Shown here piece by piece: positions 23,701 to 36,600 of a DNA stretch of 64,000 bases. The notes beneath the pieces are model-generated. The model was not told the DNA's origin and made no database searches. It was given only the letters and a program-made list of their open reading frames with translations. The position numbers were made by a program, and so were the translations under genes. Every line of letters begins with the position of its first letter. Position 1 is the stretch's first letter. This DNA is from Ditylenchus dipsaci (Eukaryota > Nematoda > Chromadorea > Rhabditida > Anguinidae): NCBI GenBank assembly GCA_004194705.1, contig SADC01001256.1:558001-622000 (forward strand), given 5' to 3'.

Positions 23701-24761
23701 AGACAGGTGCCGATTTTTTTTAAGAAGCATAAATAAGTAATAGCTTTTTGGCAAACCTATTTTAATACTTTTCACTGTCTCGCATAGTTAAGGGTTTTAA
23801 TCTTTCAAAGCCTGACTAAAAAAACTATTTATCGAAAAAAGGCAGGTGACTTCTAAAGTGTAAACAATTTTGAACTTTTGTTTTTCGAGGAACAATAAGT
23901 TTTGTGAAAGTTTTATATTCCAACCTGCAAATCAGCACATATCTATAGTAGAATTGTATTTGTACAAAGCTGATATTTGATGAAGCACACAAATGTAAAA
24001 ATAAAAGAATGGCATGAATTGTCAGAGATGTATGCTCAAGGAAGCTTCCCATAAACACAAAAGTGGCACTTGGTGTAATTTCTATTTGCTGGAAAGAATA
24101 AACATTATTTAAATAAATTCAACTAAAAGGTTTGACCCTAGTAGCAAGTACTAAGCCAGCACCACCCATCTCCCGGAAAAAAATTTCTTGTGAAAAAAGC
24201 ATTTTTGAAAGGTACCCAAATATTAGTACCAGACCCAAAGTGCAAGCCCTCCCCCTAAAGACTATAAGTTTTCTGAGCGTATACCACCAAGAGTACGAGT
24301 TCTCTAACCGAATTTCGGTTAGAGAAAATTATACTCTTTGGAGGTGGGTGCACTTGGGGTGCTGTCGACCACGACTATCATAATATTCTTCGTCTCGGCT
24401 AACATACGCTAGCCTACCCTGAGCCTAGAGCCTTATCCTAAGGGGGATTCGGGGGAAAGGCAAAGACGGGCCATCAAATTTTGACTGGAGAAAGTAGGGA
24501 GAGGAGCGATTATTCGTTACTAGAGCCGAAAATTCTTACCGTAACACTCATAACTCCTGCGACCAACAAAACAAAATCAAAAAAGCAGGCAAGTTGAAGC
24601 ATAGGACTGTAGCTCTTCAGCTCTTTGCTGTTTTTAAAGCGAATCAAATACAATAGCAGAGAAGTAGCAAAGAAACCACATAAGCTAGCCAAATACTCGT
24701 TGTATCTATGAACAGTCTCAATGCTGAAGTGGGAACCAGAGGGTTCTGTTAGATTCTGCAT
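20798..24761 (-). CDS. seven-transmembrane chemoreceptor, Srd/Str-like
   Basis: Five exons: 24540-24761, 23925-24088, 22494-22689, 22264-22440, 20798-21205, about 387 residues. Exon 1 gives an extracellular N-terminus, TM1 and TM2 separated by the short loop KNSKELKSYSP, which is typical of nematode Srd/Str receptors. Exon 2 holds TM3 ending in FYYRYVLIC, the equivalent of the family's conserved RY at the cytoplasmic side. Exon 3 holds TM4, exon 4 TM5 plus a basic loop, and exon 5 TM6, TM7 with IPVVNCTATIMLIGPFRKF and a 65-residue polar tail. Such receptors sense environmental chemicals in nematode sensory neurons through G proteins. Exon 3 contains a run of seven T near 22512 that throws the frame; six T restore phase with exon 4. 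A fragment of exon 4 is repeated in the last intron (21596-21680). The exact subfamily (Srd, Str, Srh) is not decided. Confidence 0.82.
21596..21680 (-). repeat. duplicated fragment of chemoreceptor exon 4
   Basis: About 75 bp nearly identical to 22319-22400, part of exon 4 encoding the end of TM5 and the following basic loop (WFFYKINKELKKSAQ is kept exactly). It lies in the intron between exons 4 and 5, in the same orientation, with changed residues on each side. No matching splice sites are clear. Confidence 0.75.
23483..23685. repeat. MITE with TACCGTAAATGCTC ends
   Basis: Left end CTACCGTAAATGCTCTAAC, right end AGAGCATTTACGGTA. It lies in an intron of the chemoreceptor gene. Confidence 0.65.
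24207..24372. repeat. short MITE with AAGTGC...GCACTT ends
   Basis: Contains CCCAAAGTGCAAGCCCTCCCC at left and GGAGGTGGGTGCACTTGGGG at right with a central palindrome (TCTCTAACCGAAATTCGGTTAGAGA type). It lies in chemoreceptor intron 1 and is related to 17045-17286. Confidence 0.5.
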
Positions 24762-25265
24762 TATTGCTCAAATTAACGCCTGAAACAAAAAGATTAATAA
24801 ATGAACTGCTGAGATTGTGAAGGCAAAACCACGAAAAGGACAAAAAGTCACCAAAAAAAGTTTTGTCTGCTTTAGAGAATCTAAAGAACGCACTCAAACA
24901 CACTTTTATATAAGCAAAATGGTTGAACATATTCTAAGAGAACAAACAGCTAATCGAATTTCAAGCCAAAAGGGGAGTGCACAACCTGTTTTCTGCTGAC
25001 AAGCACTGCTTAATAGAGTTGGAATTATTGTCCCATTAATTTTTCTTAGTAAAGAGGTGGTCGAGCTTAAGACAGCATACATAAACACCTGTGCAAAAGC
25101 GGTGCTCGACTAATTCGAGAAAAGTCACAAAGTCAAAACAACATTCATTTATAAGAAACATTTTTTTATTATTCAAGGAAAATATGCGATTCATTGCATA
25201 GGACATAGGACAGGAAAGTTAAATTTTGGTAAAAACACTGAAAACTCAGGGAGCTGAAATACAAA

Positions 25266-25646
25266 AATTGCGAATTTGGAGCTTATTTAGTCCGAGCAGG
25301 GGCACATTTCATATTTTTTTTTCACAAATCGTATTAAAACGTCGCCTAAGTATTTTTATGCTCTAAAACGACAAAAACTTTTTTTATTGACCCTTTTCTA
25401 CATAAAAAGCCGATGTTTCCAAAAAAATTTGACTGAAATTTGACCCAAAACCTTGTTTATCTTAGTTCCCCAAGGCAATAAGTCAGATTTTAGTCCAAAT
25501 TCTTTTTTCAAAAAGTTGAACTTTTATGTGAGAAAACTATTTTTTATCGTTTTTGAAGTATAACAATGTAAAAGATGTTTACAAATGATTTACGAAAAAT
25601 CGTGAAACGCGAATGCCCCCCCCCCCCCGCATTTAATATGTTCCGA
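25266..25646 (+). repeat. dispersed 0.39-kb repeat, copy 2
   Basis: Second copy of 6674-7067, same orientation. It has a run of about ten C where copy 1 has CCCCTCCCC. Confidence 0.6.
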
Positions 25647-25803
25647 AATTTATTAAAATTTAATTTGGCTAAATGAAATTGAATTTTTCAAAATATATTG
25701 TACCTATTTAATATGCATAAAAAAGTTCATTAAATATTTACCGATATGGTTAACTCTTTTATGACAAATATAGACTGTAATAAAACTTAACGGAAATTTA
25801 CAA

Positions 25804-26044
25804 TACCGTACTTACTCTAATTTAAGGCCCTTCTCGTTCAAATCGTTTTTGTGGCATTGCGTTTTTACCCACTTTTTGAAGACAGCTTTCATGCAAGTTA
25901 CCACTCATTTGTAGCCAGGAAGATGAGCTACGAAATGAGGTATAACTTGCCTTAAAAACTTCGCGAAAAATGGGTCAAAAACACAATGCCAAAAACACGA
26001 TTTCGAAATAGGGGGGGGGGGCTTAAATTAGAGTAAATACGGTA
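25804..26044. mobile_element. MITE with TACCGTA ends
   Basis: Begins TACCGTACTTACTCTAATTT and ends AAATTAGAGTAAATACGGTA. The arms also share AAGGCCC/poly-G segments and a GTTTTTGTGGCATTG block with its inverse. Confidence 0.7.
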
Positions 26045-27244
26045 CAACTAAACGGGGATTTAGGAAGCCTACAAGCCTAGGTCTGATAATTCTCAACAAA
26101 AATGGCCTTACAAGTCGATATTTTCAATATTTTCTAAGATTTGTAAAAAAATTAGATAATTATTGTTTCGGTGCAGGTTTGCAAGCCGATACAAAAAAAA
26201 CTGTACGGTAGGGTACAAAAAATTATCACAGTGTATGATTTTTGCGGTTTTAGATGTTTCTTTAATGGAAAGCCATAACATAAATACTCCAACGAGTAAA
26301 AAAATATTTTTTTGACTTTAAAAAATATTCACTACTAACAAAGCAAGTATATAAAGTAGGAAAAAAATTTAGCACAAAACTTATTTTTACAATATTTTTA
26401 ATTTTTTAAAAAAATTTCAAAATTATAAACACGAGCGTTAATCTCAACATTTTGTTCTTGTGCGAACTTTTTAACAATAGAAACATTTTCCGGTCTAAAA
26501 ATGCTAAGAACTGTGAGAAAATATTTACTCAAAAAATTTAATCATTTATGGAAAATATTAGAAACAAAAATAGCTATAGTTAATCCTCTGTTTAGTGTGT
26601 ATTCTTCAGGTGATTTTGCTGACAAGTTATTTAATTTTGACATTTATGTTCCTAATCTAACTTCCAATTCACCACATGCTTGAATTGGATTACCGGTTAT
26701 CAAACAAATTTAAATTATCACAAATAATATCAAAAAAATATGTCTCAAAAACGATGTTCCACTTTTAGAGAATGTGTTTTCCAAATAAAATACTGTAAAT
26801 ATTCTCGAGTACACTTAACGAAAATCTTCGCGTGTGAAAATGCATCTTAATAAGCAAAACTGAAAACTTTAAAACTTCCTTTATTCTTAATTTAGAAAAG
26901 ATGTTATTAAGGGCAGTGATGCGTAAGGACTAGCAAAAAAACAAAGCATAAAAAATTAAAAATGCGTTTTAGATTACTCAATTCAAAAAAAATTCGTAGT
27001 TTTAGACGCTGAAAACAAACAACAACAGTGAGTGAAAAAAACAATTGAAAATTCTAGAAATAACAAGTTATAGCCTTTTATTTTTTGAACTAATTCTGTA
27101 TTTTTATATGTCTTAAGAAGTAATTAAACAGAACAAAAAAAGTATTTGGGCAGGTGCAAAGGTTAAATAAGGAGGCAAATACAAAAAATTAGTTTCCGCT
27201 TATATCAGCTTAATTTACTATCAGAATTACTTTTTTTTATCGGT

Positions 27245-27411
27245 TATTGATCAAATCATTAACAATTTGGCTAATTTTATTTGCCTTTGGGTTAGATTTT
27301 TTTTTAAACTTGTCTTCCTTGTTTCCTTTCTTGGCTTTGATAACCACTTTTAGCTTTAATTCAATTTTATAGGTCTTGCACTTGCGAAACAAGGTTCCTG
27401 CCTTTCGGCCT
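27245..27411 (-). CDS. possible Lys-rich C-terminal exon
   Basis: An acceptor-like site (AATTCATAG) is followed by about 55 open codons to a TAA, encoding a strongly basic, lysine-rich segment (for example VVIKAKKGNKEDKFKKK). GC is higher than the flanks. The frame upstream of the acceptor also reads Lys-rich but is shifted by one across a run of nine A. It has no recognised family and no other exon nearby, so it could be a chance frame. Confidence 0.25.
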
Positions 27412-28778
27412 ATGAATTTTTTTTTTGACTAATTTGGTTTCTTCCTGCTTTTTTACTGCTTCAAAGTGGCTTATTTTGTTTTGCACAAAGTAGCGAAAGA
27501 GTTATCTAAAAACTTAAAGCAGCATGCCTGTGCGCAAAACCGCTAATCTGAGGCGAGAAACAAAAGGACCAGAAAACGTCCCATTCTCACTATTTATGCG
27601 AAAAATGTGATATTAATAAAAATCATACTAATGTAAAAATTTTGGCAGAAAACTTCAATAGGCTTGTTAGATTAAAATTTGTAAGAGGAAAAAAGTCACC
27701 CCTTCATCGGGACCTCCCCCACGGGATGCCTCTTGCAGGCTTTTGTTTACAGATTTACAAAGAGTGTGAGATACTGCTCTGACTTCGTAAAAACATCAGT
27801 AATCCGGCGACCGGACTTCCGCCCTAATGATACCGGAAACCCCTGTTAAATGTCCACCTACAGATTTCACAAATTCTGCTAAATGTCCCGCCGTCCAGTA
27901 ATCTAAACAAAAGCTTGTGCTCACTTCCCAAATTAGATAGTCTAATCATTTGAGTAGTCTTTTCTTAAGTTGTACCGTTCGTCTCGGGGCAAGGGCTTAC
28001 GTACACCAATTTTCAAAAATAAGTGAGTTTTTTTGAAGCACCCTGTATTCCAGAACTAACAAGGGAACCGTTTGAACTGTACAAGTTCGAAAATTCTGAC
28101 AAAGCCATCTTGTAGAGCATAGTTGATTTACTATATAGACCCCCCTTGCTGTGGGTCAGTAACAGAGAAGGTCACACTTCACTACATTTTTATTAAAAAA
28201 TTACCTTTATAAAAAATTTAGCAATGAAGTCAACTCTAACATACCGAAATAGATTTATTGGTGCATTGACGTTATGTACCTATTGTCTCATTTTATCTCG
28301 AATCGCTTTTTTATAAAAACCTCATAAAAAGGCACTCAAATATTAGTCCAAGATTCCAAAAATGCGCGTAAGACCTTTATTAGTCCGTCTTAACGTTGTT
28401 AGAACAAAGGTAGTGCCAGAATGGGACAAAAGGAACATAACGTGGATATTCCGATTTATTTAGTCCCCTTTCAAGGTTTTGATTTCAACACAAAATTGGG
28501 ATTGTATAGTAAAGATTTAATTGCAGTAAAATTTATCTGATCTTGGTAGCATTATAATCCTGAAATTTTGTGATAAAAAGTAACAGAAAATGTTCGTTAC
28601 ACCGATCTAGTCTTTTTTCAATAAATGTTGGCTGTAAACCTTAAAATTATCAAAACAAAATTCAGCAAGGTGGAGTTGAATCTAAGACCGTCTGTCCAGA
28701 GTAGATAACTTCCGAGGTCTATATCTCAAAAATAGAACACAAAAAAGAAAAATTAACTGCGCCATTATACGTATACAT

Positions 28779-29425
28779 CAGGGCTGCAGCCGGGTTCTGT
28801 TTTTCTGTGTTTTTTCACTTCTGTTTTTCTCTTTTCTGCTTCTGTTTTTTTCGATAAAAAACAGAAAAACAGAAGCGAAAAATTATAGAAAACTTTTTAG
28901 CTTTTCCAGCGCAGCAGGAGGATCAATGCAAAATGAAAGGCTTTTTCGAAGACTGCCCTACGACCGGGTACACATTATGACCGTGTACAACGACCAGGTA
29001 CACTTTTCAAACACTTTTCGCAAATCATGTATAAACATCTCCTAAGTAATTCCATCTCCTAAGTGAGAAAACAACTTTTCTATCGTTTAAAAGTGTACCC
29101 GGTCGTGGTACCCGGTCGTAAGTGTACCCGGTCGTTGTACCCGGTCATAATGTGTACCCGGTCGTAAGTGTACCCGCCGTTAGTACCTTTTTCAAAAACG
29201 AAACTTATTCTTACTGATTTTCGAAAAAGTCTAACCCCTATTAATCTCAGTATGTTGTTGTTTGTCCATAATAATTCGCCTTTACTCGATTTTGAATGAT
29301 GAAAATGTGTTTTGGTTATGCTGCAAAATAAAGATGATTTTTTACGGGCATTGCCTTTTTTACTTCTGTTTTTCTGCTTCTGTTTTTCTGCTTCTGGTTT
29401 TTTTTAAAAAACGGCTGCAGCCCTG
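28779..29425. mobile_element. hAT-like element with TTCTGTTTTTCTG word array
   Basis: Ends CAGGGCTGCAGCCG and its inverse. Just inside each end are repeated CTTCTGTTTTTCTG words. A second array of GTACCCGGTCGT words (28961-29186) lies within. The flanks GTATACAT and G-TACAT(GC) suggest a target duplication with a small indel. The paralogous stretch at 29731-29860 shows the site without the element. Confidence 0.65.
28961..29186. repeat. array of GTACCCGGTCGT words in inverted orientation
   Basis: At least eight copies of the word, in opposite orientations at the two ends, around a short AT-rich centre. It is probably a separate nested element. Confidence 0.6.
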
Positions 29426-29879
29426 GTACATGCAGCAATCCAACATACCTGAAATCAGCTATAGGCATGCATATGTTCAGTTTGACAGAAAATCACTTTG
29501 AAACCATATCCAAGAACTTGTGCTACAACATAGCGAAGAAACTTTTCAACCTTTGTTAGAAAAAAGAAAAAATAAATTTATGAAAAGTGTGAAATACAGA
29601 CAAAGCTCATTTGTGAACAAGTTCTAATTAAATGGAGGATAAAACATCAAAGCTTCAAACGATGTTAGAGTCGATAGGAAGCACGTCAGGTGTGTGGTTC
29701 ATGTACGAAAGATCTGCAATAGTAAGCATGAGTCTGTAATGTCCCGGAGTAGGTAACTTCCGAGGTCTGCATCTCGATAATGAAACACAAAAAGTTCACA
29801 ACATCGTGTTCTGCATATTTACGATAGGAAATACATGCAATAATCCGACATACCCAAAACACACTATTTGTTTTTTATG

Positions 29880-30140
29880 GCCATAAATCATGCGTCGGTT
29901 CGATCCCACCTGGTGGCACGTTATTTATTTTGACCTATTTGACCAATTTATAAGTAATTCGATGTTTTTAGCGCCAGATTTAGAATCAGCGACCCCAATT
30001 ACTCCGAAAAATAAGCCAAACAATCCAAACTAAATAGCGTGCCACCACATAGGAACAATTTCGGACCATAAAACTTGACGCTTATCCACTGCGCCGCATA
30101 GGCCGAATTTTCAAACCTAAACAGCTTTTCCACCTGTTTT
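29880..30140. mobile_element. tRNA-box foldback element, copy 2
   Basis: The left arm keeps GTCGGTTCGATCCC (B-box like) followed by GGTGGCACGTTATT; the right arm keeps CGCTTATCCACTGCGCC (inverse A-box region). The centre with CAGCGACCCCAATTACT matches copy 1 at 13024. The left arm is truncated. Confidence 0.65.
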
Positions 30141-32149
30141 AACTTCAGCTCTAGAAAGTGCTCTTATATCAAAAACACTGTAAAAATATAGGGTGTTATT
30201 TATTCAAAACGTTGAGTTCAGAAAGTCTATAGAGTCTTTAAAACAACTTATTGTAAACAAGCGCTTTAAAACTGAAAATCGGCTACATTTTTTGATAAGA
30301 TGTTGTTATTATAATTAATTTTTTTGTTTAAAAAGTCATTATTGCCAACAATAATTGTAGCGATTTATCTTACATGAATACAAAAAAATATAGCATAAGC
30401 AATTGTTGTAATAGCTTATCTTCTTAATTCACTTGTTTTTGAGCTTAACAAGCTTTCAAGCAATATGAATATGGTTTGTGAGAAAGCGGATAAAATCGGA
30501 TTTACTAGATAATATTATTAACAAGAAAAGTCGTGAAAATGTAATGACAATTTTGTAGTCGAGAATTAATATACCTTGCGACCTAACCAATAAACAGTTG
30601 TGTATAGCGCTCTTGCTCTGACTCTCGCTTTGGCTCTTGCTCTTGATCCAAGCCAGAGTAAACCTTTAAAAAAACTCAGAGCCAGAGCGAAAAAAGAGTG
30701 ATTGTACACCACTGCTTAGAAAACCCCTAAAAATTCGAATTAATAAAAACGCAAATGAAAATATTTGACCCTAGTATAGAATACCCTCCTCCTCATTCAA
30801 AACAGAACCACGAAAATGTACGTAAGACTAGTCATTTATTAGTCACAACTTCCGTAAGCTGGCCTAACCCGAAGCCTAAGTGCAAAGCCAAAACTTGTTG
30901 TTCTAATGGATAGATACAGCGATTTTTAAAATGTTAGGTTTCGGGGGGAGTGTGAACAACTGAAATTGGAATAAGGAATATCAATATTTTCTTCTCTTTA
31001 TCACTCGTTTCTTTTTCAGGGAATTTTTATGGAAAATAACAATTTTAATATTGATCTTCTTAAATTAAATTTTAGTTCCGCACAAGTTTTGTTTTACATC
31101 TAAAACTGAGTTGTAGACAAAATATGGCTCGAAAGCGACATTTAAATTATATAGATAAGGTCATTTTGTAACTTTTGGGCGGTGGTTTTACAAGAGATTA
31201 TATGGCATATAATGAGAAAAAAAGAACGCAACGTTTACATTGATATTTTAATAAAGATGTTTTCTAATTTTGCAGAAGAGTCTATTACCTCGATTTTTCG
31301 GAATGCTTTTTCGAACCTTTAATGTTTTCCAAGGTCTCTCAAGCAACTTTGACACGGGTCGTCCGTAGCCGTGACGAAAAAATTTGGGGAAAACTCGCTT
31401 TTCAAAAAAAATTGGTTGTCTGAAGTTTAGATATTTTTTCGTTTTATGTGAGTTCAGGGTATTTATCATTGCTTTCTTCATCGTTAATAGACGATTAAAC
31501 CATATTTAACGCAGAATTTGTAGCGTTTTTGGACTGTAGTGAAAAATTTGAAAAAATCAAAAAAAACTCCAGGAAAAAGCACTTAAAGTCAAAGTAAAAA
31601 TTTCAAGGAAATTTTTCTGCGCCTAAAATCGGTTCCATAGCAAAAGATCTAACTCGTGCTAACTTTCTGAACACCTTTTCACAAAGCCCTATTATTTCTT
31701 CATTTTATAGGAAAAAGTTAAAAACAAACCTGTGTCAGAATTTAAAAGTTTTTTTAAAGATAATTCTTGTAGAATGTTTTTCAAGGTGGTGGTGCTAAAA
31801 GGGCATGCCCTTGCGTTACACGAAGAAAAAGCAGGGGACCAGTGGTTTTTTCTGTCTAGAATTTTTTTAGAAGCGTTCTACGTAATTTTAATAAAAATTT
31901 CTGCCTGCTTGTTAAAGTAGTTAAACACCCTCAATATCATATTGAACGCAAAACTGGTGAAAACTAAGACGGTTCGAAAATTTTTGCAAACTCCTTTAAA
32001 GCTTCCTTCTTGCAAAAGTCATCTTATCTACACCATTTTTGACCTTACACAATGTTTTCACAAAAACTAAAACCCCTTTTAGACTTAAAGAAACCTCCTT
32101 AGGCTTAGGCCCAGGCATAGCAAGCCTGGATAGGAAAAGCAGCTATCGG

Positions 32150-32258
32150 ACCAGTCAAGGGTGCTCCTATACCGAGAGTATTTTAAGTATAAGAGCACAC
32201 CTGGAGAATGACCCAAGGGGTTCTCGTATTGGAGTGCTCTTATATCCAGGTTTGACTG
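32150..32258. repeat. pogo-like MITE right-end fragment
   Basis: Ends with CTTATATCCAGGTTTGACTG followed by TA. Nearby GTATAAGAGCACACCTGG forms a partial inverse. A similar fragment is at about 39905-39935. Confidence 0.45.
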
Positions 32259-32699
32259 TATTTTGATCAGGGAATCTTATTTTTGTATATTTAAAAGGGT
32301 TGTAATTTTTAAGGGACCCTATAGGTTTTTTACTTTTTTAAACAATTATACGTAAAAAATTTTGTCGTGGGAAATGGCAATAAGCCTTTTTCTTAAAATA
32401 CAGTTAAAAGGTACATTTTATAAAAAATTTTCATACTGTCTCTGACTTTAATTTAAAATTTAACGTAAATTTTGTGTGACTGCTGATTTTTAATTTTTAG
32501 TCTCAATATTGAGATTGAAATTTTTAAATTGAATGACCTTAATTCTAATGCTCAAAACTATCATTATCTTATTATGTATCAAACTAGTCTGGCTATTTCA
32601 TATCCTTACTTAAATAAATAATTTAATTAAGGTTGGTATATTTTGACTGAAAAGTAATTTCTGGTTTTAAGACAATAAAACATGAACAAAAACCACTAA

Positions 32700-33445
32700 C
32701 AAGGGACCATATCGAACTGTCCCGCGAAATCGAAATTTGGCTTTTCTAATAATGTTCGCCATGGTCGATTTACTAGTAAAAGTGTCAGAAATATCTGCCC
32801 ATGGAAAGTAAAAGCGCCAGATTGAGCGCCCTCTAAACCTTGAAAAAAGTGCTTGGTCCCCCCCCCCCCTTTGGTCCAAAATTTCAAAAAATGAATTTTG
32901 AAAAATTCATCTTCAAAGCCGGTCGATCCTCGAAGTATCCAGAGGACTATCCACCAAACAAGAAGTCTTAGTGCGGCGTGGTCTCTCTCCTTCGATGTGC
33001 ATATTGTGGGAGGTGGCTTTGCTTCAAACACTTCATGGGCGATCGGCATAAGCATGAGGAATGAGAACTTGTCCAGTTTTTCTGTTGGGGTATTGTTTAG
33101 CGAAGTGAATGAAGACTGAAATCCAACCTTCAATGAACAAGGCGGATTGTGCAAATTTTCTAAATGTTTAAAGTGTATTCTCCGAACTTTTGTCCATATA
33201 AGTGAAATGAAAATGAAAATTAGGCGGGATTTTGAAGATGGATTTTTCAAAATTCATTTATTGAAAATTTTGGACCAAGGGGGGGGGCAAGCACTTTTTT
33301 CAACGTTTAGAGGGTGCTCAATCTGGCGCTTTTACTTTCCATGGGCAGATATCTCTGACACTTTTACTAGTAAATCGACCATGGCGAACATTATTAGAAA
33401 AGCCAAATTTTCAATTTCGCGGGGACAGTTCGATATGGTCCCTTG
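32700..33445. mobile_element. 0.75-kb element with 0.2-kb inverted ends
   Basis: Ends CAAGGGACCATATCGAACTG and its inverse; the inverted arms run about 220 bp (words ATGGTCGATTTACTAGTAAA and TTGAGCGCCCTCTAAA are shared). The single-copy middle (about 32930-33220) contains an open minus-strand frame without a recognisable domain; the frame partly runs through the arms, so coding is doubtful. It lies just downstream of the M13 gene. Confidence 0.75.
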
Positions 33446-33621
33446 TAAATAATACAGTGTTTGTTTATTAAAAAATAGGACCTTTTTAAATAGGACTGCG
33501 TATTACATAATTTAAATAAGCTTGATGTTGCATGTGAAGCCTAATAAAATTATTTCAAAAGGACAAGTTATGTCGATAACTGTAATTCATGACCAATGTA
33601 GTGTGTAGTATCTAGCTGTTG

Positions 33622-36600
33622 TCAAACACTACACTTTTTGCCATTTGGATTCATTTTACTTCCAGCTGCACATTGAAAGGCTTGAGAAAAGCTTCTGAAT
33701 TTTGCAATGGTAGATTAACCCTTGCTGGAGTTGGGCTATAACCTCGTCTGTTAAACTAGCAATTTTGACTCCGGAGTGTGTTTGTCACATAAAATCTATA
33801 ATGAAAAGTCTACTTCAGCTGAAAATATAATACAGCATTGCTTACAAATGCAGTATTCACAAAGAAAAGCTGCTCATCAGAATAGTCTTCTAAACCCTTT
33901 ATTTTTATATCGTTTACGTCTTTCTGGTTGCTGGTTTGAAGAGCGTCATAAGCTACATTAAGTCCATAATTGTCAGCCATGTTTTCGGCTAGAGTAAGAG
34001 TCCCATCCAGTGGCATATATCGGCTTTCATTGACTAATATCTTAAAAAAGTCATAAGGTTCTTTTCTTGTTTGCATCCTTGATTTTTTATTTTACAAAGG
34101 AGGGACCCTGACTGTGGCCTGGGGCCTTTTTCGATAAATTTTATTTATACGCGTGTTCATGTAGAGCGTGCCTGAATTCCATGTGAATTTGGCTCCCTAC
34201 ATTTAAAAGCTAACAAAAATGTTGGGTATGACCCATGGCACAAGGGTCAGCTATGAAAAACCATGATATGGATATCAAGGTGTTTTTAGAACTTTGAGTG
34301 ACTCTTCTACCACTTTATGTAGACCTTCAAAGCTGGTGAGCCAGATTTGACAGGAACTTGGGCACAGCCTACAAGAATATGCAGAAAAAAATTCTCATTG
34401 CAGTTCCCCCTGGTCACAGGTCCTTCCCTTGTTAGTCAACGTGAAAGCTTTAAAAATGATTTTTCAAACAAATTTTTGGTGTTTTGAAAAAAAATCAGTT
34501 TTTTACAGTCGAAACTGGGTCTGGTACAAACTGGAGGTGCCGTTATAGCAAGGGTGCCCTTATATTGGGGGTATGTTATTTACTAGACTATTCGACCAAA
34601 AATTTTATTGATATTCAGCATAAAATAGCGCAAAAAAACAAAAAAGGGCTATAATGAAAAAGTAAACACCAAAAAACGAGCACATTTTTTACAAAATTTT
34701 TTAAAATCTATCAGAAATTTCGCTTAAATTTTCAATTGAAATTGCTTATATCACGAGTAATTTTATTGCTTGGGACCAGCCCTTTGGTGCTGGAGGTGAC
34801 GGTATACGGTAATACCGTTCTATCTAGGTTTGACTGCACATAGATAGAGCATTCAAAAAAGCAGTTACCTTCTGTTTGAATACTGTCTAACAAAACATTT
34901 GCTATTTTGTCGGAATTGGTCTCTTGTAGACTGGTCCCACCAATTTTTTTCATTGCCAAGTCCATCGTAAAGATGGCCATTTTCATCAAAGCCATGGAAC
35001 AGTTCATGGGCGACGATATTGCCAAGTCCTAAATATATCCAATCTACAGAATAAAAAACAGACAAAAACAAATGAACCCCAATTTGCATAGACATAGGCA
35101 AATTATCCTTGTAAAAAGCACCAACTAAAATTCCCGCATGCAAAAACATCAAGTTGAATTGTCTAACATATTCGGCATCCACTCGCAGAGAGTGGTCATA
35201 ATATTTGAGGGGTTGTGAAAAAGTCCTCAGAAGGTAGTTCATTTCCCATTCATCTAGTTTCCAAAGTATTTCCACAAAAGACATTTCCTTTTTTAGTTTG
35301 TAGTCTTTGTACCTAAATGACTGATTTTGGACAGATACCCAAGTGCACACCCCCCCCCCCTCGAAAAATTTTTGTACTTTTAAGAAAAGTACCCATTTTA
35401 GCTGAAATTTTTTATTCTGATGCACCCTAGCATGCGAAAATTCCTCAGCAATCCGAATGACAAAACAGAATATGAAAAAAATACTTTCTTGCTGAGATAT
35501 GATCTTAAGTTGGAGTAAAGTTAAGTGGCTATTTTTAAAAATATTGACACTTCAACTTTAGGTCATATCTCAGCAAGTAAGTATTTTTTTCAAATTCTGC
35601 TTCGTCATTCGAATTGCTGAGGAATTTTTGCATACTAGAGTGCCTCAGAATAAAATTTTTCAGCTAAAAATGGGTACTTTTCTTTAAAGGTACAAGAAAT
35701 TTTTCGAGGGGGGGGTGCACTTGGGCTTTTACGCTGATTTTGTTTTAAATTCTGGATTTTTGAGAAAACCAACCTTTTCAGAATAGTAAACTCATCAAAA
35801 ATGTCATTAAAATACCCGACATGTGTTTTAAGTAGACTTGCTTTTTTCAAAGCTGCCTTTTTACTTTAGAAGTCATCCAATTATTGGTCTGCAGCGATTT
35901 TTTAAATGCATCTGTCACAGAGTTAACTATAGAACTAATTTCTAGACGTACCTGAACAAATTATGCAATGCAATTATTATATTTAACCATAATTCCTTAA
36001 AAGGGCACACACGTTTTCGATTTTCTGGCAGAAAAACGTGATTATGAGAAATATTAAAAAAGTCTGTCTTTACACAAAAACCACAGCAGCATTTTTTTAC
36101 CGAGAAATTTTAAATTTTATTAATGACGTATTTCCTCTAATAATGCTTTATTTTTTGACAAAGCTTCATTAGTAGGAAGAGGACTCTAATAGGGGAGGAG
36201 ATTTAGGGGAGGGGCTCCAATTATCCGGCATTCTCAATCATCCGCCACCCTGAGGCCGGTCCCCACGGGATGCTGGATAATCGAGGTTTGATTGTATTAA
36301 GACTGTGAAAAATCTAACAATTTTGAAAAAGGCTGTCTACAATGGTCGTATCCACCGTCAGCTTGAGACACGATTAGACTTGCATTGTTGGTTATAATGA
36401 CTGAAATCAGTGCAAAAATTTATATTTTAATTAATTTTTTATTGAAAAATATTATAATTAAGCTTTTCTCCATAATGGGGGGGGGGCTCTATTTTTATTT
36501 TACCCTTCAGAGGGGGGGGACTCTATCAGGAGACGGGGGAGGTCTCAATTAGAGGAAATACGGATTTTAATTTTTATTGTAAATTATTTATACCTCTTCT

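Larger units (their letters stand above)
24762..33620. other. long gene-poor interval
   Basis: Nearly 9 kb of AT-rich DNA. Apart from the listed repeats and one possible Lys-rich exon (27245-27411) I see no exon that can be supported. Repeats of 28.66-28.78 kb and 29.73-29.87 kb are paralogous and give an empty site for the element at 28779. Confidence 0.5.

Noticed and set aside
32696..33250. 184-codon minus-strand frame
   Set aside because: Most of it lies in the inverted arms of the 32700-33445 element; no domain recognised.
35041..35080. A 34-bp intron in the M13 zinc-site exon
   Set aside because: Removing it creates an immediate stop; reading through keeps the exon in phase at both ends.
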